Source: Sphingopyxis sp.
GTDB taxonomy: Bacteria; Pseudomonadota; Alphaproteobacteria; Sphingomonadales; Sphingomonadaceae
Assembly: GCF_019459305.1 (NCBI RefSeq)
Contig: NZ_JAIBES010000057.1
Coordinates: 1-43,599, forward strand
Length of the DNA stretch: 43,599 bases
Reading direction: 5' to 3'
Below, in pieces: positions 17,756 to 28,937 of this stretch; positions within the stretch are counted from its first letter, which is position 1, and each line of letters opens with the position of its first letter. Position numbers and translations under genes: made by a program. The notes beneath the pieces were generated by a model. It had not been told where the DNA came from. It saw only the letters and a list, made by a program, of their open reading frames with translations, and did not search any database.

Positions 17756-17853
17756 GTTCCGCCCCTTCGTCGGCGCCATCGCGCCTTGCAACTTGTGGCT
17801 CGCGGGTTATCGCAGCCAGCAACCGAGTCAAATCGAAAGCGGGAGAAGCAGAC

Positions 17854-19818
<1,965 letters not shown>

Positions 19819-19823
19819 CCACC

Positions 19824-19866
19824 ATCGTCGCCTCCGCGAAGGCGGCGCGTACGCGGGGGCGACGAT
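19824..19866. terminator. Bidirectional hairpin between convergent acs and serine hydrolase genes (repeat family E)
   Basis: ATCGTCGCCTCCGCG (19824-19838) and CGCGGGGGCGACGAT (19852-19866) match as inverted arms at 14 of 15 positions. Similar arms make up the element at 40571-40660. It has no U-run, so termination by it alone is unproven. Confidence 0.6.
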
Positions 19867-19872
19867 AATGGC

Positions 19873-21060
19873 CTATTCCGCCAGCGCCTCACACAGGCGA
19901 TCAGTCGCGAGCGCGATCCGCGATTCCGCGGTGTCGCGATTGGCCGCGCTGTTCTGTACCCCGCGCGTTTCGGTGTTGAAGGCCAGCAGGCTTCCGGCTC
20001 GCTGGTCGGGACAGAAGCTCAGATAGGCGCGAAAGCCGTTCTGATCGCCATTGTGCCCGACAAACCCTACCGCGGCACTGCGATCGATGAAGAAGGACAG
20101 GCCGCTCTGCGTCGTCGTCGCCATGCGGCCTTGCGTAAAGTCGTCGCCCGCCGAAATCTGCGGCCGCCACATTTCCTCGAGCGACGAGCGGTTCAACACC
20201 CGATCATAGTCGGTCGCACGCGCCGGATCGCCGAGCAGGAACGCCAGATATTTCGCCATGTCGGGCATCGGCGCGTTGAGCCCACCGTTCGACACCGTCA
20301 CTCCCGAATCGACGTCGAATGGCGCGGCGACCCGCTTGCCATCGCGGATAAAATAGCTGTGCGAGCGATGCGGCAGCAGGTGCGGCGGGGTGCGGTCGAA
20401 ATAGCTCGCATGCATCGCCAGCGGCTTCAGGATGTTCTTGTCGATATAGACTTCATAATCCTCGCCCGACAGGCGCTCGATCACCTGTCCCAGATAGACG
20501 ATTGCGGGGTTGGAATAGCCGAACCGGCTGCCCGGTTTAAACTCGACCGCGGTATAGGGCAGCATCGCCACCAGCTGCGACCAGCCCGCCGGCTCGAACG
20601 GCTGCCAGTCGCGCGCGCGCCACGGCCATGTCCCGCTGCGAAAGCCCGCGCTGTGGCTCATCAGCTGGCGCAGCGTGATCGCGCCCGTATCGCCATAGGG
20701 ATTGTGCATCGCCGCGAGTTCGGGGACATATTTGACGATCGGGTCATCGAGCGACAGCAGCCCGCGATCACGCAGCTGCATGATCGCGATCCCCGTCATC
20801 GTCTTGGTGATCGAAGCCCAATGATAGATGGTCCGGGCATCGACCGGCACATGTGCGTCGGTATCCTGTGCGCCCAGATGATCGGCCGCGACCGTCCGCC
20901 CGTCTCGCACGACATAAAAGCTGCTCCCGGCGATATTCGACCGGCGCATTTCGGCGCGATGTAGCTCGCGAAAATCGTGCAGCGCCTTGTCGAAGCGCGC
21001 CTCATCGGCAGCGGCCGGCGTGGCGGTCAAAACAAGCGCAGCGACAATCCAGCGCATCAT
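19873..21060 (-). CDS. Exported serine hydrolase, class C beta-lactamase/penicillin-binding-protein family
   Basis: A 395-residue periplasmic hydrolase with a Sec signal peptide (MMRWIVAALVLTATPAAA). The catalytic Ser-x-x-Lys is SITK in IYHWASITKTMTGIA (about residue 75), the Tyr motif is RFGYSNPAIVYLG (about residue 175), and an H-x-G equivalent appears in GFVGHNGDQNGF near residue 350. Such proteins act on D-amino-acid peptides, esters or cell-wall peptides; a true beta-lactamase role is not implied. A GGGAGGGA ribosome site supports the ATG at 21060. It follows the Anbu gene by 46 bases on the same strand and may share its transcript. Confidence 0.88.
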   Translation of the reverse strand: MMRWIVAALVLTATPAAADEARFDKALHDFRELHRAEMRRSNIAGSSFYVVRDGRTVAADHLGAQDTDAHVPVDARTIYHWASITKTMTGIAIMQLRDRGLLSLDDPIVKYVPELAAMHNPYGDTGAITLRQLMSHSAGFRSGTWPWRARDWQPFEPAGWSQLVAMLPYTAVEFKPGSRFGYSNPAIVYLGQVIERLSGEDYEVYIDKNILKPLAMHASYFDRTPPHLLPHRSHSYFIRDGKRVAAPFDVDSGVTVSNGGLNAPMPDMAKYLAFLLGDPARATDYDRVLNRSSLEEMWRPQISAGDDFTQGRMATTTQSGLSFFIDRSAAVGFVGHNGDQNGFRAYLSFCPDQRAGSLLAFNTETRGVQNSAANRDTAESRIALATDRLCEALAE

Positions 21061-21106
21061 GGCAATCCCTCCCGGTGTGGTACCCGAGGACGGTGGCCGA
21101 AGGCGA

Positions 21107-21838
21107 TCAGAAATGAAAGTCGGGAAGCTCGGCGAGCGCGATGCCCAGCGCCTCGGCCCAGCCATTGGCGACGCTGTCGAAATAGGGGTCGCCGCGTTCG
21201 AAGCGCCGTTCGCGCACCGTCGTATAATCGTCGCGCTCGTGGATTTTCAGGTCGATCGGCAGGTCGACCCCGGCGTTGGCGCGGATCGTCGAGTCGAACG
21301 ATACGCAGAGCAGCTTGACCGCATCCTCAAACGACATCGCCGGATCATAGGATCGCACGATGATCGGGCGGCCATATTTGGTTTCGCCGATCTGGAAAAA
21401 GGGATTGTCCTCGCCCGCCTCGATAAAATTGCCCTCGGGATAGATCAGGAACAGCCGCGGCTCGGCGCCCTTGATCTGTCCGCCAATAATCAGTGAGGCG
21501 CGAAAGGGCGATGCCGCCGCCGGTCCTTCAGCATTATGACGCATCACGATCTGGCGCAGCGTTTCGCCGACGATCGTCGCGATCTGGAACATCGATGGCG
21601 CTTCGAGGATCGACGGGTGGCGGTCTTCGGGCGCCTTGGTGCGTTCGTCTAGCAGGCTGACCACCGCCTGCGTCGTCGCCAGATTGCCCGCCGACATCAA
21701 CGTGATAACGCGCTCGCCCGGCACGTGCCAGCTGCGCATCTTGCGCACCTGCGCGATGTCGTCGACACCCGCATTGGTGCGGGTGTCCGACATGAACACC
21801 AGCCCTTTGTTCAACCGCATGCCAACGCAATAAGTCAT
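21107..21838 (-). CDS. Anbu proteasome-like peptidase
   Basis: A 243-residue N-terminal-nucleophile hydrolase related to proteasome beta subunits and HslV, of the Anbu (ancestral beta subunit) group. Removal of Met exposes the catalytic Thr (MTYCVGM). The proteasome-like Asp-17 is in VFMSDTRTNAGVD, and a Lys sits at about position 32 (QVRKMRSW). Later SFEDAVKLLCVSFDSTIRANAG and the C-terminal SVANGWAEALGIAL are typical. Anbu forms open helical or ring assemblies; its substrate is unknown. It is encoded after the transglutaminase, alpha-E and ATP-grasp genes, the conserved partners of this family. Confidence 0.93.
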   Translation of the reverse strand: MTYCVGMRLNKGLVFMSDTRTNAGVDDIAQVRKMRSWHVPGERVITLMSAGNLATTQAVVSLLDERTKAPEDRHPSILEAPSMFQIATIVGETLRQIVMRHNAEGPAAASPFRASLIIGGQIKGAEPRLFLIYPEGNFIEAGEDNPFFQIGETKYGRPIIVRSYDPAMSFEDAVKLLCVSFDSTIRANAGVDLPIDLKIHERDDYTTVRERRFERGDPYFDSVANGWAEALGIALAELPDFHF

Positions 21839-21886
21839 CTAATCCCGTATCCCCGCCCCGGATCGTCCCGTGTCCCCGCAGCCCGC

Positions 21887-22690
21887 TTATTGCTGGACCT
21901 GCACTTGGACAACCAGATTTTCCTGCGCCGCACCATAACGCATGCCGCGAACCGGGGCGGCGTCGCGATAATCGAGACCGGTGGCGACGCGGATATAGCG
22001 CTGGTCGGGCGAATGACCGTTGCTGACGTCAAAGCCGATCCAGCCGATATGATCGAAATGCGCCTCCGCCCACGCATGCGTCGCATCCTGCTGGGTGCGG
22101 TCGTTCATCATCAGATAACCCGACACATAGCGCGCCGGATGCCCCAGATGCCGCATCGCGGCGATGAAGATATGGGCGTGATCCTGGCACACCCCGCCTT
22201 CACTGCCGAGCGCCTGTTCGGCGGTCGTTTCGGCATCGGTCACGCCGATCCGGTACGCCAGCCGGTCGATGATCAGCGCCGACAGCGCGTGCGCGCGTTC
22301 GATGTCATTGACGTAATCGCGGCCCAGCTGCGCAGTCAGCGCGCGTACCTGCCGCCCTGCGCGCGTCAGCGGAGTCGGGCGCAGAAAGGTCCATAGCGGC
22401 ATTGCCCCGCGGTGCGCCCCGATCACGCCATCCCAGGTTTCGAGTTCGACCGTGCCATGGCAGCGGATCGTCAGTTCGGTCACGCCGCCGTCGATCGCGA
22501 TCAGGTCGACGCCGTTGCCGTGGTGGTCGGTATAATGGAGCTGCTGCACGCCGCCTTCGATATCAATCGCCCAGTCGACGATATGCTGCTGCCCCGGGCG
22601 GTCCTTCGGCGTAAGCTTGAGCTGCTGCAGCGCATATTTGACCGGCGCATCGTAATGATAGCGGGTGATATGTTCGACACGGAGTTTCAT
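21887..22690 (-). CDS. Transglutaminase-like cysteine protease-fold protein of the Anbu cluster
   Basis: A 267-residue bacterial transglutaminase-like protein. An N-terminal beta domain starts MKLRVEHITRYHYDAPVKYA; the catalytic triad is Cys-168 in EGGVCQDHAH, His-205 in ATHAWAEA and Asp-221 in GFDVSNG. There is no signal peptide, so it is cytoplasmic. In this conserved cluster the enzyme is proposed to cleave or transfer peptide amide bonds made by the ATP-grasp partner. The start overlaps the alpha-E stop (ATGA), and the Anbu gene follows 48 bases on. Confidence 0.93.
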   Translation of the reverse strand: MKLRVEHITRYHYDAPVKYALQQLKLTPKDRPGQQHIVDWAIDIEGGVQQLHYTDHHGNGVDLIAIDGGVTELTIRCHGTVELETWDGVIGAHRGAMPLWTFLRPTPLTRAGRQVRALTAQLGRDYVNDIERAHALSALIIDRLAYRIGVTDAETTAEQALGSEGGVCQDHAHIFIAAMRHLGHPARYVSGYLMMNDRTQQDATHAWAEAHFDHIGWIGFDVSNGHSPDQRYIRVATGLDYRDAAPVRGMRYGAAQENLVVQVQVQQ

Positions 22691-23628
22691 TCGACAAACC
22701 GATAGTCGCGCTCGACCTGCCGCGCGAGGTTGGCAATATCGCGCAGGAAGCCGGTCACATATTGGTGGAGACCGCCGTCAAAGATCGACTGGATCGGTGC
22801 ATTGAGTTTTTCGTGGCTAAGCGCATGCGCCAGCCGCCACGCGTCGGTCTCGTCGCCATAATGGCGCTGCAGTTGGGACAGATGATTCTCCATCCGCTCG
22901 CTGCAAAAGGCCAGGCTGCGCGGCATCTGCGGATAAAGGATCAGGAACTCGGCGATCTTCAGCGCGCTGATCTCCGCCCCGTACAGCCAGCGATAGGCGC
23001 GGTGCGCCGACACCGAGCGCAGGATCGTTTCCCACTGCACATTGTCGATCGAGGTGCCGATGTGCGCGACCGAAGGCAGCAGCAGATAATATTTGACGTC
23101 GAGGATACGCGCGGTGTTGTCGGCGCGCTCCAGATAGGTACCGAGCAGCGCGAAATGATAGCCGTCGTTGCGCAGCATTGTGCCATTCAGCGCGCCGCGC
23201 ACCTGCGCGCTCTGCTGGCGGATCGTCGTCAGCACATCGGGCAGGTCATCCTCGCGCACCTGCCGCTTGAGCAGCGCGGTCAGCGTCATCCAACTGGTGT
23301 TGACCGCCTCCCAAGTCTCGCGCGTCAACGCGGTGCGTGCGGTGCGCGCATTGTCGCGCGCCTGGCGGATCACCGACAAGATGCTCGACGGGTTGGCGGG
23401 ATCGCGGAGCAGGAAATCGATCACCCGCACCGAGCTGTAGTCGCCATGCGCCGCCTGAAACGCCTGATTGACCCCGGCAGTCACCAGCACCGATTTCCAT
23501 TCCGCCGCCGCGGTTTGCGACCGGGTCAGCGCGATGCGAAACCCCGCGTCGATCAGTCGCGCATTATTCTCACTGCGCTCGAGGTAGCGCGCCATCCAGA
23601 AGAGGCTGCCTGCGGTCTTGCCGAGCAT
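22687..23628 (-). CDS. Alpha-E domain protein of the Anbu cluster
   Basis: A 313-residue, wholly helical protein of the alpha-E family. The conserved N-terminus MLGKTAGSLFWMARYLERSENNARLIDAG is split by typical WMARY and ERSEN motifs; ALLGTYLERADNTARILDVKYY repeats this pattern near residue 165. The duplication suggests two related helical halves. Function is unknown. By its fixed association with the circularly permuted ATP-grasp ligase it is thought to help make or bind a peptide-like product. Its start is separated from the ATP-grasp stop by 130 bases holding a palindromic repeat; its end overlaps the transglutaminase start. Confidence 0.92.
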   Translation of the reverse strand: MLGKTAGSLFWMARYLERSENNARLIDAGFRIALTRSQTAAAEWKSVLVTAGVNQAFQAAHGDYSSVRVIDFLLRDPANPSSILSVIRQARDNARTARTALTRETWEAVNTSWMTLTALLKRQVREDDLPDVLTTIRQQSAQVRGALNGTMLRNDGYHFALLGTYLERADNTARILDVKYYLLLPSVAHIGTSIDNVQWETILRSVSAHRAYRWLYGAEISALKIAEFLILYPQMPRSLAFCSERMENHLSQLQRHYGDETDAWRLAHALSHEKLNAPIQSIFDGGLHQYVTGFLRDIANLARQVERDYRFVE

Positions 23629-23650
23629 CAGGCCGTGCCTCCAAAAGCAT

Positions 23651-23735
23651 CGTCGGTGCGAGGAGCCGAAGGCGACGCGGCAATCCGGAGTGTGCGGAAA
23701 CCGCTCTGGATTGCTTCGCTTCGCTCGCGATGACG
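23651..23735. repeat. Palindromic intergenic repeat, family A, copy 2
   Basis: GTGCGAGGAGCCGAAGGCGA with CGCGGCAATCC faces GGATTGCTTCGCTTCGCTCG with CGATGACG across a central region. It sits between the ATP-grasp and alpha-E genes, inside what is normally a tight operon. Confidence 0.85.
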
Positions 23736-23758
23736 GGGGAGGATGAATTGCATGCGCA

Positions 23759-25156
23759 TCAATCCTCCAACACCCAAGTATCCTTCGTTCCGCCGCCCTG
23801 ACTCGAATTCACTACCAGCGATCCCCGGGTCATTGCGACCCGGGTCAGCCCGCCGGGAGTAATCGTGATGCCCTGCGGCGACATCAGCACGAAGGGCCGC
23901 AGATCGACGTGGCGCGGCGCCAGCCCTTTCTTCGTAAAGATCGGTACCGTCGACAGCGACAGCGTCGGCTGCGCGATATAGTTGCTCGGGTTCGCTTCCA
24001 GCTTGGCGCGAAACGCCGCCAGTTCCTTCTTGCTCGCCGCGGGGCCAACGAGCATCCCGTATCCGCCCGATCCATGGACTTCCTTGACCACCAGTTCGGG
24101 CAGGCGGTCGAGCACCTCGCGCAGATGCTCGGGCTCCGAACAGCGCCACGTTGGGACATTGGGCAGCAGCGCCTTTTCGCCCGTATAAAATTCGATGATG
24201 TCGGGCATGTAACTGTACAGCGCCTTGTCGTCGGCGATGCCGGTGCCGGGCGCATTGGCAATCGTGATGCCGCCGGCGCGATAGACGTCCCAAATGCCCG
24301 GTACGCCGAGCATCGAATCCGGCCGGAAGTTCAGCGGATCGAGGAAATCATCGTCGACGCGGCGATAAAGCACGTCGATCGCCTTATACCCCTGCGTCGT
24401 GCGCATCGCGACCCGACCATCAACGACGCGCAGATCATGCCCCTCGACCAGTTCGGCGCCCATATGGTCGGCCAGATAGCTGTGCTCATAATAGGCGCTG
24501 TTGTGGATACCGGGGGTCAGTACCGCGACCGTCGGCGTCCCGCCGCACGCAGGCGGCGCACAGGCGGCCAGCGATTTCAGCAGGTTGATCGGATAATCGC
24601 TGACCTCGCGCACCGGCACTTTCGCGAACAGCTCGGGAAACATCTGAAGCATCGTTTCGCGATTCTCGAGCATGTACGACACCCCCGACGGGGTGCGCGC
24701 ATTATCCTCGAGCACATAAAATTCATTGGCGCCGGTCCGGACGATGTCGGTGCCGCTGATGTGCGTATAAATGCCACCGGGCGGATCGAGTCCCATCATC
24801 ATCGGGAGAAACGCCGCGTTGCTGGCGATCAATTCGGTCGGCACCCGGCCGGCGCGCATAATCTCCTGCCGGTGATAGATGTCATAGAGAAAGGCGTTGA
24901 GCGCGCGCACGCGCTGTTCGATGCCGCGCGACAGGCGGCGCCATTCGCTGGCCGAGATGATCCGCGGCACAACATCGAACGGGATTAGTCGTTCGTCGCC
25001 GTCGGCGGCACCATAGACGTTGAAGGTGATACCGGTCGTGCGGAACAGCGCCTCGGCCTGCACTGCCTTGTGCTGGATGCGCGCCACATCCTCGGCCTCG
25101 AACCACCCGCAATAGTCTCGATAAGGCGTCCGGGTTTCGCCTTCCTTGCTGTTCAT
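23759..25156 (-). CDS. Circularly permuted type 2 ATP-grasp protein of the Anbu cluster
   Basis: A carboxylate-amine ligase-like protein of 465 residues from the ATG used here. Family features include YGAADGDERLIPFDVVPRII, the ISGTDIVRTGANEFYVLEDN core, ENRETMLQMFPELF, GTGIADDKALYSYMPDIIEFY and the basic, Gly-rich VVKEVHGSGGYGMLVGP, which binds ATP phosphates. It presumably joins amino acids or modifies a carboxylate using ATP; the substrate is unknown. The start is uncertain: the residues FFDEM just upstream resemble the family N-terminus, so translation may begin at a TTG at 25195 or an ATT near 25174 (after AAAGGGCAGG), giving up to 478 residues. Confidence 0.92.
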   Translation of the reverse strand: MNSKEGETRTPYRDYCGWFEAEDVARIQHKAVQAEALFRTTGITFNVYGAADGDERLIPFDVVPRIISASEWRRLSRGIEQRVRALNAFLYDIYHRQEIMRAGRVPTELIASNAAFLPMMMGLDPPGGIYTHISGTDIVRTGANEFYVLEDNARTPSGVSYMLENRETMLQMFPELFAKVPVREVSDYPINLLKSLAACAPPACGGTPTVAVLTPGIHNSAYYEHSYLADHMGAELVEGHDLRVVDGRVAMRTTQGYKAIDVLYRRVDDDFLDPLNFRPDSMLGVPGIWDVYRAGGITIANAPGTGIADDKALYSYMPDIIEFYTGEKALLPNVPTWRCSEPEHLREVLDRLPELVVKEVHGSGGYGMLVGPAASKKELAAFRAKLEANPSNYIAQPTLSLSTVPIFTKKGLAPRHVDLRPFVLMSPQGITITPGGLTRVAMTRGSLVVNSSQGGGTKDTWVLED

Positions 25157-25342
25157 TTCATCAAAGAAGGAAATGCGCCTGCCCTTTCCACGCAACGTGC
25201 CAATTCGTGCCGCGCCTGATGCTTCAGTCCTGCGCGGCGTCCCGTGTTCCAGCTGCTGCGTCGCTTGTCAGCTACGTGGCCACCAAGCTTGTACTGCCGA
25301 TGCTAGCACCGCCGCACGGGAAGGCAAGTGCACAAAAAAGCG

Positions 25343-26077
25343 TTAGAAACCAAACAGCAGGCGGATCGCGACGACCCCAACCAGCACCGCGGTGAGCCGC
25401 CGGATCAGCGCCGCGGGTCCGCTCTTCACCGCAAGCTGAGTCCCGATGGCGCCGCCGATCAGCACTGCGACCAACAGCGGCCAGTGGCTCGCGACGGCGC
25501 CGATCATTTCGCTGCCCTTGCCTTTTAACAACTGACCGGTCAGCCCGAATAGGCTGTTGACGAGAATGAAGAGGCTCGCAGTCGCCGCGACCGTCCGGGC
25601 TTCGGCCCAGCGGATCAGGTGGAGGATCGGCGCGAGAAAGATGCCGCCGCCGATCCCGACGACGCCCGCAAGAAAACCGAGCGCTGCCGCAATCGGTAGC
25701 AACAGCCTGGCCGGCAACTGCACGGGCTTGGCGGTCTGCGGTTGGATCAGCAGCGCGACCGCCGAGACAAGCAGTGAAAGGCCAAGCAGGACGACAAGCA
25801 CCCCCTGCTTTACCGGCGTCAGTCCGCCGAGAAATGCCAGCGGCGCTGCAATCGCGACGAGCGGCAGCGTCTTTGCCCAAGGCATCGCGCCCGACCGCGC
25901 AAAGCGAAACGTGCCGCCGCTGACGACGATGACGTTGCACGCAAGGCTGATCGCCGGAACCAGCCCCACCGCGACGCCGCCGAGCAACAGCAGCGCGGTG
26001 TAGGTCGACCCGCCGCCGAAGCCGACCGCGGCATAGAGCAGCGCGGTCAAGCCAAAGAGCGCGGCGAGACCCGTCAT
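25343..26077 (-). CDS. TSUP/TauE-SafE family membrane permease
   Basis: A 244-residue integral membrane protein with about seven to eight helices, beginning MTGLAALFGLTALLYAAVGFGGG. It has the family Gly-rich repeats GFGGGSTYTALLLLGG and, in the second half, GVVGIGGGIFLAPILHLIRW. TSUP proteins move small anions such as sulfite, sulfoacetate or other sulfonates; specificity is not readable here. It starts 15 bases past the secA stop on the same strand. The 147 bases after it hold no gene and probably contain the promoter of the ATP-grasp gene. Confidence 0.88.
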   Translation of the reverse strand: MTGLAALFGLTALLYAAVGFGGGSTYTALLLLGGVAVGLVPAISLACNVIVVSGGTFRFARSGAMPWAKTLPLVAIAAPLAFLGGLTPVKQGVLVVLLGLSLLVSAVALLIQPQTAKPVQLPARLLLPIAAALGFLAGVVGIGGGIFLAPILHLIRWAEARTVAATASLFILVNSLFGLTGQLLKGKGSEMIGAVASHWPLLVAVLIGGAIGTQLAVKSGPAALIRRLTAVLVGVVAIRLLFGF

Positions 26078-26092
26078 CGCGTCAGAGCAGAA

Positions 26093-28828
26093 TCAAATCT
26101 GGCCGTGGCAATGCTTATACTTGCGGCCCGACCCGCAAGGACACGGCGCGTTGCGGCTGATTTCGAGCGACGCATAGGGATTTTCACCCTCGGGCATGTC
26201 GGGACGCGGGATCTGCATCGGCGGCAGCGTATTCGCGATCACGCCCAGCCCGCCGCTGTCGATGTCCGCGCTGTTATCTTCGCCGGTGAACGGGTCGATG
26301 TGGGTGGTCAGGAAATCGGGCAGGTCGGGCAGCGGCATCGCTTCCGGCTCCTCAAAGCGCAGATCGATCCGCGCCACAGTCCGCGTTACATCCTCGCGGA
26401 TGTTCGACAGCATGCGTTCGAACAGCGCAAAGGCTTCCTGCTTATATTCGTTGATCGGCTGTTTTTGCGCATAGGCGCGCAGGAACACTACCTGACGCAG
26501 CGCGTCGAGCGTCGCCAGATGCTCTTTCCATTGATGATCGAGCGTCTGCAGCAGCACCGACTTTTCGATGCCCTTCCACGTATCCGCATCGACGAGCCCG
26601 GCCTTCTCAGCTGCGGTCGCGTCGGCCATCGCCTGAATGCGTTCCTCGAACATTTCGGGATCGACCGCATCTTCCTGCATCCAGTCATCAATCGGCGGAT
26701 TGAGGTCGAGGATATTGGCGACCCGCTCCTTCATCTGCTCGATATCCCATTGTTCGGGATAGCTCCCCGGCGGGCAGGCGTCGGCAACGATCGCGTTGAC
26801 CGTTTCGGCGCGCATCGCGACCATAACATCGTCGACCGTCTCGCTGTCGATGATGTCGCCGCGCTGTTCGTAGATCACCTTGCGCTGGTCGTTCATGACG
26901 TTGTCATATTCGACGACCTGTTTGCGGATGTCGTAGTTGCGCGCTTCGACCTTTTTCTGCGCGGTCTCGATGGCCTTAGACAGCCATTTCGACCCGATCG
27001 CTTCGCCATCCTCCAGATTCTTGTTCATCATCTTGGAAAACAACGTGTCAGGGCCAAAGATGCGCAGCAGATCGTCGTCGAGGCACAGGTAGAATTTCGA
27101 CAGGCCGGGGTCGCCCTGACGCCCCGAACGGCCACGCAGCTGGTTGTCGATGCGGCGGCTTTCGTGGCGTTCGGTCGCGAGCACGAACAGCCCGCCCGCG
27201 GCTTTCACTGCTTCGCGCTCGGCGGCAACTTCGGCGGTGATGCGCGCGATACCGGCATCGCGCTCGGGGCCTTCGGGGACATCCTTCAGCTCGTCGTCGA
27301 TGCGGAATTCTTCGTTGCCGCCCAATTTGATGTCGGTGCCGCGACCCGCCATGTTGGTCGCGATCGTCACCGCACCGGTGCGTCCCGCCTGCGCAACGAT
27401 ATGCGCCTCGCGTTCGTGGAAACGCGCGTTGAGGACGCTGTGCGCGACGCCTTCCTTCTCGAGGTAGGACGACAGCAGCTCGGATTTTTCGATCGACACG
27501 GTGCCGACCAACACCGGCTGGCCGCGCTCGTTCGCTTCGCGGATCGTCTTGGCGATCGCGCCGAACTTGTCGGTGATATTTTTGTAAAACTCATCCTCGT
27601 CGTCGATGCGCGCGATCGGGCGGTTGGTCGGGATGTTGACGACATTCATCTTGTAGATGTCGAAGAATTCGGCGGCCTCGGTCGCCGCGGTGCCGGTCAT
27701 CCCGGAAAGCTTGGGATACATGCGGAAATAATTCTGGAAGGTAATCGACGCGAGGGTCTGGTTCTCGGGCTCGATCTGCACACCTTCTTTGGCCTCGACC
27801 GCCTGGTGCAGACCGTCGGACCAGCGGCGCCCGTCCATCATGCGGCCAGTGAATTCGTCGATGATGACGACCTTGCCGTCCTTGACGATATAGTCGGTGT
27901 CGATCCGGAACATCTGGATCGCCTTCAGCGCCTGATTGACGTGATGGACGACCTGGGTGTTCTCGATGTCATAAAGGTTGCTTCCCTGGAGCAGCCCGGC
28001 ATTCTCGAGCAGCCGCTCGACATGCTCGGTGCCGTCTTCGGTCAGGTTGATCGATTTGGACTTTTCGTCCTTCTCATAATCATCCTCGGTCAGTTGCAGG
28101 ACGACCTCATTGACGCGAATATACAGCTCGGATTTGTCGTCGGTCGGGCCGGAGATGATCAGCGGGGTGCGCGCTTCGTCGATCAGGATCGAATCGACCT
28201 CGTCGACAATCGCGAAATTGAAGGTGCGATGGACCATCTGGTGGCGGTCGAACTTCATATTGTCGCGCAGGTAATCGAACCCCAGCTCGTTGTTCGTCGC
28301 ATAGGTGATGTCGCTGCCATAGGCGTCGCGGCGCTGCATTTCGTTGAGGTTCGGGACGATAATCCCGGTGGTCAGCCCCAGGAACCCATAGACCTGCCCC
28401 ATCCATTCGGCGTCGCGGCGGGCGAGATAGTCGTTGACGGTGACGACATGGACGCCCTTGCCTTCGAGCGCGTTGAGATATGCCGCGAGCGTCGCGACCA
28501 ACGTCTTACCTTCACCGGTTCCCATTTCGGCAATCTCGCCGCGGTGCATGACGATGCCGCCGATCATCTGGACGTCAAAATGACGCATGCCGAGCGTGCG
28601 GAGCGCGGCCTCGCGCACCGTCGCAAAAGCTTCGGGCAGGATGTCGTCGAGCGTTTCGCCGGCTTCGAGGCGGGCGCGGAACTTCGGCGTCTGCGCCTGC
28701 AGCGCCGCGTCATCATACGCCTGCATCGTGGGTTCAAAGGCGTTGATATTGTCGACGATCTTGCGGATCGAGGCGACATAACGGTCGTTGGACGAGCCGA
28801 ACAGGCTCTTGGCGAGGCCAGAAAACAT
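26093..28828 (-). CDS. secA: Preprotein translocase ATPase SecA
   Basis: The 911-residue motor that drives unfolded preproteins through SecYEG. In order: Walker [21 protein letters not shown] near residue 105, [19 protein letters not shown] (Walker B region), the [11 protein letters not shown] preprotein-binding region, [14 protein letters not shown], and [17 protein letters not shown]. The helical wing and scaffold lead to a C-terminal SEC-C zinc motif ([14 protein letters not shown]). Length is normal for alphaproteobacteria. The ATG at 28828 ([11 protein letters not shown]) is the family start; an upstream ATG at 28885 adds an unrelated segment. A small secreted protein is encoded 109 bases upstream. 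Confidence 0.97.
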   Translation of the reverse strand: MFSGLAKSLFGSSNDRYVASIRKIVDNINAFEPTMQAYDDAALQAQTPKFRARLEAGETLDDILPEAFATVREAALRTLGMRHFDVQMIGGIVMHRGEIAEMGTGEGKTLVATLAAYLNALEGKGVHVVTVNDYLARRDAEWMGQVYGFLGLTTGIIVPNLNEMQRRDAYGSDITYATNNELGFDYLRDNMKFDRHQMVHRTFNFAIVDEVDSILIDEARTPLIISGPTDDKSELYIRVNEVVLQLTEDDYEKDEKSKSINLTEDGTEHVERLLENAGLLQGSNLYDIENTQVVHHVNQALKAIQMFRIDTDYIVKDGKVVIIDEFTGRMMDGRRWSDGLHQAVEAKEGVQIEPENQTLASITFQNYFRMYPKLSGMTGTAATEAAEFFDIYKMNVVNIPTNRPIARIDDEDEFYKNITDKFGAIAKTIREANERGQPVLVGTVSIEKSELLSSYLEKEGVAHSVLNARFHEREAHIVAQAGRTGAVTIATNMAGRGTDIKLGGNEEFRIDDELKDVPEGPERDAGIARITAEVAAEREAVKAAGGLFVLATERHESRRIDNQLRGRSGRQGDPGLSKFYLCLDDDLLRIFGPDTLFSKMMNKNLEDGEAIGSKWLSKAIETAQKKVEARNYDIRKQVVEYDNVMNDQRKVIYEQRGDIIDSETVDDVMVAMRAETVNAIVADACPPGSYPEQWDIEQMKERVANILDLNPPIDDWMQEDAVDPEMFEERIQAMADATAAEKAGLVDADTWKGIEKSVLLQTLDHQWKEHLATLDALRQVVFLRAYAQKQPINEYKQEAFALFERMLSNIREDVTRTVARIDLRFEEPEAMPLPDLPDFLTTHIDPFTGEDNSADIDSGGLGVIANTLPPMQIPRPDMPEGENPYASLEISRNAPCPCGSGRKYKHCHGQI

Positions 28829-28882
28829 CGAATATTCCTTGAAATGTGAATGGAGAGGCAGCGTGCGGGCCGCAAGAATATG

Positions 28883-28904
28883 CAAGAAAGCCCCAAGACG
28901 GGGC
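28883..28904 (-). terminator. Hairpin with U-rich tract between the small secreted protein gene and secA
   Basis: On the minus strand GCCCC-GTCTT-GGGGC is followed by TTTCTTG. It lies in the 109-base gap before secA. It may end the upstream transcript or, if read-through occurs, act as a secA leader attenuator. Confidence 0.6.
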
Positions 28905-28937
28905 GGCGCCTGACGAACAGGACGCTAAAGCAGCGCT

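Noticed and set aside
19873..21060. True antibiotic-resistance beta-lactamase
   Set aside because: The SITK and Tyr motifs show only the broad serine-hydrolase family. The wider class C family is mostly non-lactamase esterases and peptidases, and nothing here points to resistance.
26105..28849. A 914-codon plus-strand open frame opposite secA
   Set aside because: It is a shadow of the well-conserved secA gene caused by high GC and biased third positions. It has no recognisable domain, no ribosome site, and a composition rich in His, Arg and Asp that is typical of antisense frames.
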